Part shown: piece after piece, positions 61,779-64,000 of the stretch | Numbering within the stretch: the stretch's first letter is position 1 | Layout of the letters: each line of letters begins with the position of its first letter | NCBI GenBank assembly: GCA_000012145.1 | Contig: CP000053.1 | Location: 1,364,001 to 1,428,000 of the forward strand | Reading direction: 5' to 3' | Length of the DNA: 64,000 nt | Source of the DNA: Rickettsia felis URRWXCal2 | GTDB taxonomy: Bacteria > Pseudomonadota > Alphaproteobacteria > Rickettsiales > Rickettsiaceae | Program-made: the position numbers and the translations under genes | Notes under the pieces: generated by a model | Told to the model about the DNA's origin: nothing | Seen by the model: only the letters and a program-made list of their open reading frames with translations | Databases searched by the model: none

Positions 61779-62064
61779 TTAAAAATTTTCTATATTGCGA
61801 TACGAACTTATAATACGTAAAATTTGTAAAGGGCTGGTATTAGGATCATAAATAATATAATAATTATATACAATCCAAAAGCGTAAGGGTTTATTTGTTA
61901 AATCTTCACGTTTACTTCCCATGTTAGGATTATTAGCTAATTTATAAAAAGCTTGTTCCAAGCATTCTAGTACGTTATCAGCTGCTCTAATACTATCATT
62001 TGTTATATAAAGCCAAATATCTTTGATATCTTGTTTAGCTTGGCTAGTTAAAATTTTTAACCAT
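61779..62064 (-). pseudogene. ParE-like toxin, frameshift near the start
   Basis: Reads KILTSQAKQDIKDIWLYITN, then AADNVLECLEQAFYKLANNP, and ends LQILRIISSYRNIENF, a ParE/RelE-superfamily toxin. The ATG at 62064 overlaps the antitoxin stop but meets TAG after six codons (MVKNFN). Removing one A from the AAAAA run at codons 3-4 gives MVKILTSQAKQD, restoring the toxin frame. No good in-frame alternative start exists near the beginning. An internal ATG would lose the first third. Inactive unless slippage on the A run occurs. Confidence 0.8.
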
Positions 62065-62338
62065 TGTTTTTTAAATAAGCTTTACGAAAATCACGAATAT
62101 CTTGTAACGCTTTTTCTCCTGGAATTAATTTACCTTCAGCAGCTTGGTCTAAACCAATCTGTATTTCGTGATTAAGCCATGTTTTATAATTTTCAAACTG
62201 AGCATTTTGAGAAATATTTTCAGATTTGACCATTAAACGTAATGCTGCTCTTATAACTTCACTTGAAGAATGGTAAAAGCCGCTTTCTACCTGTCTATTT
62301 ACATATTTTTCAAGTTCAGGAGTTAAAGAAACATTCAT
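62057..62338 (-). CDS. ParD-like antitoxin (ribbon-helix-helix)
   Basis: 93-residue antitoxin. The N-terminal ribbon-helix-helix (MNVSLTPELEKYVNRQVESG, FYHSSSEVIRAALRLMVKSE) is typical of ParD, which binds operator DNA. The C-terminal half (WLNHEIQIGLDQAAEGKLIP, FRKAYLKNNG) would wrap the ParE partner. It is intact although its downstream partner is broken. Its stop overlaps the old toxin start codon. Confidence 0.92.
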   Translation of the reverse strand: MNVSLTPELEKYVNRQVESGFYHSSSEVIRAALRLMVKSENISQNAQFENYKTWLNHEIQIGLDQAAEGKLIPGEKALQDIRDFRKAYLKNNG

Positions 62339-62417
62339 AATATTACCTTTAGAATAGCAATAATTGATATTAGCATAACATTATATGTTATTTCAAGAAG
62401 ATTTAAGCTTAAATTTT

Positions 62418-63206
62418 TTAGCTAATGAGCAAACCCGTATTCACCAAATACTCCTTAATCTTTAGTAAATCATACCAAGAGGTACGTTTTTGCATAGGTT
62501 GGCGAAGTAAATAAGCAGGATGGAAAATTGCCGTAGTTTGGATAGGAGCGGATAGATATTTATTGGTATAAAAATAATATTCTTGTCTAATTTTAGTAAT
62601 ACCCGAATTTTTTCCAAGTAAGCTAGTTGCAGCCGTGCTACCGACTAGAATAATTAGCTTCGGGTTAATAAGAGCAATATGTTTCTCGACAAACGGTCTA
62701 CAAATATCGACTTCTTCGAGTGTTGGCTGTCTATTAGCGGGAGGACGCCAAAATACCGTATTAGTAATATAAGCGTTATTTTTCCGTGAAATTCCGATAG
62801 CGTACAGCATATTATCAAGTAAATTGCCGCTTTCGCCGCAAAAAGGTATTCCTTTCAAATCCTCAGTACTTCCGGGAGCTTCGCCTATTAACATAATTTT
62901 AGCTTCCAAATTACCATCACCGAAAACCGTATTAGTAGCAAATTTCTTAAGTTCACAACCATTAAAATTTAGTAGAGATTCTTTTAGTTCTTCGATATTA
63001 TTAGCTTTATCGGCAAGAGATCTTGCTAGGGTTATATTATCATGAACTTTATCATTCATATTGAATGCAGTTTCTTTTGTAGACATAAGTTTTACTTGTG
63101 GCTTTTCAGTTAGTTCAGTATTATTACATACCTTTAATTTCGGCGGGTGTTCTAGGCAGTAATATTCAACCCCGATTGCACTTAACCATTTAAGCGTATT
63201 ATTCAT
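62418..63206 (-). CDS. Uracil-DNA glycosylase, family 4
   Basis: 262-residue UDG of the type 4 group, which removes uracil from DNA and in many members binds a [4Fe-4S] cluster. Motif 1 is LIGEAPGSTEDLKGIPFCGESG, given here in part as GEAPGSTEDLKGIPFCG. Other features are YITNTVFWRPPANRQPTLEE, LIILVGSTAATSLLG and the C-terminal FHPAYLLRQPMQKR. An N-terminal extension (about 90 residues, LEHPPKLKVCNN and KETAFNMNDKVHDN) precedes the catalytic core. It probably stands alone, divergent from rluD. Confidence 0.93.
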   Translation of the reverse strand: MNNTLKWLSAIGVEYYCLEHPPKLKVCNNTELTEKPQVKLMSTKETAFNMNDKVHDNITLARSLADKANNIEELKESLLNFNGCELKKFATNTVFGDGNLEAKIMLIGEAPGSTEDLKGIPFCGESGNLLDNMLYAIGISRKNNAYITNTVFWRPPANRQPTLEEVDICRPFVEKHIALINPKLIILVGSTAATSLLGKNSGITKIRQEYYFYTNKYLSAPIQTTAIFHPAYLLRQPMQKRTSWYDLLKIKEYLVNTGLLIS

Positions 63207-63222
63207 TATCTTAAAATAAAAT

Positions 63223-64000
63223 ATGTTAACATATAATGTACCAAGCGAACTAAATAATATAAGGCTCGATAAAGCTTTATTACATCTTTTTAAGAATGTA
63301 CAGGGTAATTCAGAAAATTTCAGACAAGATGAATTTCAAGGCGAGCCTGCGGAGCGTATATTAACACGTGAGTACAGGCGAGACCTGCAAAATTCGCTTG
63401 TATCAAGTTTTCTGAATTACCCTGTTTCTAGAAACCAAATCCAAAAAGCTATTAAGAATTCGCAAGTACTAGTTAATGATGTAATTATTTCTGATCCTGA
63501 TGTTTTGGTCAAGGAGAATGATGTTATATTATTTTCTTTTAAAGAACCTGAAGAGCTAAAAATTGCAGCAGCAAATATAGCACTTGATATAATTTACGAA
63601 GATGATGATTTAATAGTAATTAACAAAGCCGCAGGTATGACGGTACACCCAGGGGCAGGACATCATGATGATACGCTTGTTAATGCATTACTTTATCATA
63701 CGAAGAATCTATCGGATATAGGTTCAGCAGAAAGACCCGGGATAGTGCATCGTTTAGATAAAGACACTACAGGTTTGATGGTGGTTGCTAAAAATAATAA
63801 AGCACATATGCTACTTGCAAATCAGATAGAACAAAGGCAGGTAATACGGAAATATAAAGCGTTAGTTTGGGGAGTAATTAATCCGCTAGAAGGAGTCATT
63901 AAGAATAATATCGGTCGCAGTAGAGTAGACCGCCAAAAAATGACCATATTAAAATATGGCGGTAAAGAAGCCGTGACACATTATAAAACTCTAGAATTGT
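63223..64000 (+). CDS. rluD: 23S rRNA pseudouridine synthase RluD-like, with in-frame palindromic insertion (3' end outside the window)
   Basis: Pseudouridine synthase that modifies helix 69 of 23S rRNA in the RluD group. The S4 RNA-binding domain begins NNIRLDKALLHLF and resumes PVSRNQIQKAIKNSQVLVND. Between them, residues about 27-68 come from a palindromic element of exactly 42 codons. The catalytic domain shows IIYEDDDLIVINKAAGMTVH, RPGIVHRLDKDTTGLMVVAK (catalytic D in HRLDKDT) and RKYKALVWG. The gene continues past base 64000 with no stop seen. The frame is open, so the insertion is tolerated. Confidence 0.93.
   Translation, partial: MLTYNVPSELNNIRLDKALLHLFKNVQGNSENFRQDEFQGEPAERILTREYRRDLQNSLVSSFLNYPVSRNQIQKAIKNSQVLVNDVIISDPDVLVKENDVILFSFKEPEELKIAAANIALDIIYEDDDLIVINKAAGMTVHPGAGHHDDTLVNALLYHTKNLSDIGSAERPGIVHRLDKDTTGLMVVAKNNKAHMLLANQIEQRQVIRKYKALVWGVINPLEGVIKNNIGRSRVDRQKMTILKYGGKEAVTHYKTLEL
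63300..63425 (+). repeat. Rickettsial palindromic element inserted in the rluD coding region
   Basis: 126 bases (42 codons) with perfect 18-base arms, ACAGGGTAATTCAGAAAA and its complement, and an imperfectly paired centre (gaatttcaaggcgagcctgc / gcgagacctgcaaaattc). The length is a multiple of three and the frame stays open. It sits inside the S4 domain between RLDKALLHLF and SRNQIQKAIK. This is the classic behaviour of RPE families; the numbered family needs a database match. Confidence 0.88.

Overview
The window is about 33% GC by eye and carries rickettsial marker genes: gltA, the 17-kDa surface antigen, an OmpA (Sca0) locus, a second very large Sca-type autotransporter, the adr1/adr2 adhesin pair, pld, and many short palindromic repeats. 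It is a Rickettsia chromosome. An ompA locus, although broken, argues against the typhus group and for the spotted fever or transitional (R. felis/R. akari-like) group. I cannot fix the species from sequence alone.

Layout. 1-3.9 kb: kefB-type antiporter (cut by the window edge), rsfS, a BolA-like gene, a RelE/XRE toxin-antitoxin pair between copies of a short inverted repeat, a ferritin-like DUF2383 protein, and a His-rich KGG repeat protein. 4.0-12.7 kb: a giant Sca autotransporter split by one frameshift. 13.4-22.8 kb: tRNA-Pro, infA, maf, dksA, xerC, a phasin, pld, phaC, ubiD and a PpiD-like foldase. 23.2-27.9 kb: ompA broken by several frameshifts. 28.4-36.4 kb: ankyrin protein, ftsK, a Fic protein with a MerR-like tail, map, and radC (broken), wecA-like and DUF721 genes joined by 4-base overlaps. 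36.8-42.2 kb: adr1, adr2, fdxA, a HigBA-like toxin-antitoxin pair, ccmC, tadA and a CDF metal exporter. 42.4-50.2 kb: 17-kDa antigen, a PEBP protein, znuC, uvrA, ssb, a lipoprotein hydrolase and a broken MFS transporter. 50.2-52.7 kb: a broken LRR/TPR protein, a phage lysozyme remnant and tRNA-Arg. 52.8-64 kb: DUF167, htpG, hemA, a winged-helix-like fragment, tig, obg, gltA, a ParDE pair with broken toxin, a family 4 uracil-DNA glycosylase, and rluD with a palindromic element inserted in frame.

Two processes dominate. The first is reductive decay: ompA, the Sca gene, radC, the MFS transporter, the LRR gene and parE each carry one to several small indels or stops while the rest still reads cleanly, which suggests recent loss. 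The second is repeat expansion: about 16 copies of a 'cgtcattgcgagg' palindrome (family A), three of an 'atgtcattcc' palindrome (B), three of a 'gtcatcccgtgg' palindrome (C), a 'gttctgtgaac' inverted repeat family (D), and longer rickettsial palindromic elements fill nearly every gap between genes. Housekeeping genes are intact.

Functional groups: surface and host interaction (Sca protein, OmpA, Adr1/2, 17-kDa antigen, Pld, ankyrin, LRR, Fic), polyhydroxyalkanoate granules (phasin and PhaC), stress and envelope quality control (KGG protein, DUF2383, PpiD, HtpG, trigger factor), metal and haem handling (ZnuC, CDF, CcmC, HemA), and DNA repair (UvrA, SSB, UDG). The most notable accessory observations are the phage lysozyme remnant, the His-rich KGG repeat protein, the LRR/TPR gene, the repeat-flanked toxin-antitoxin module and the in-frame palindromic insertion in RluD. 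I found no CRISPR array, transposase or clearly novel multi-gene system.
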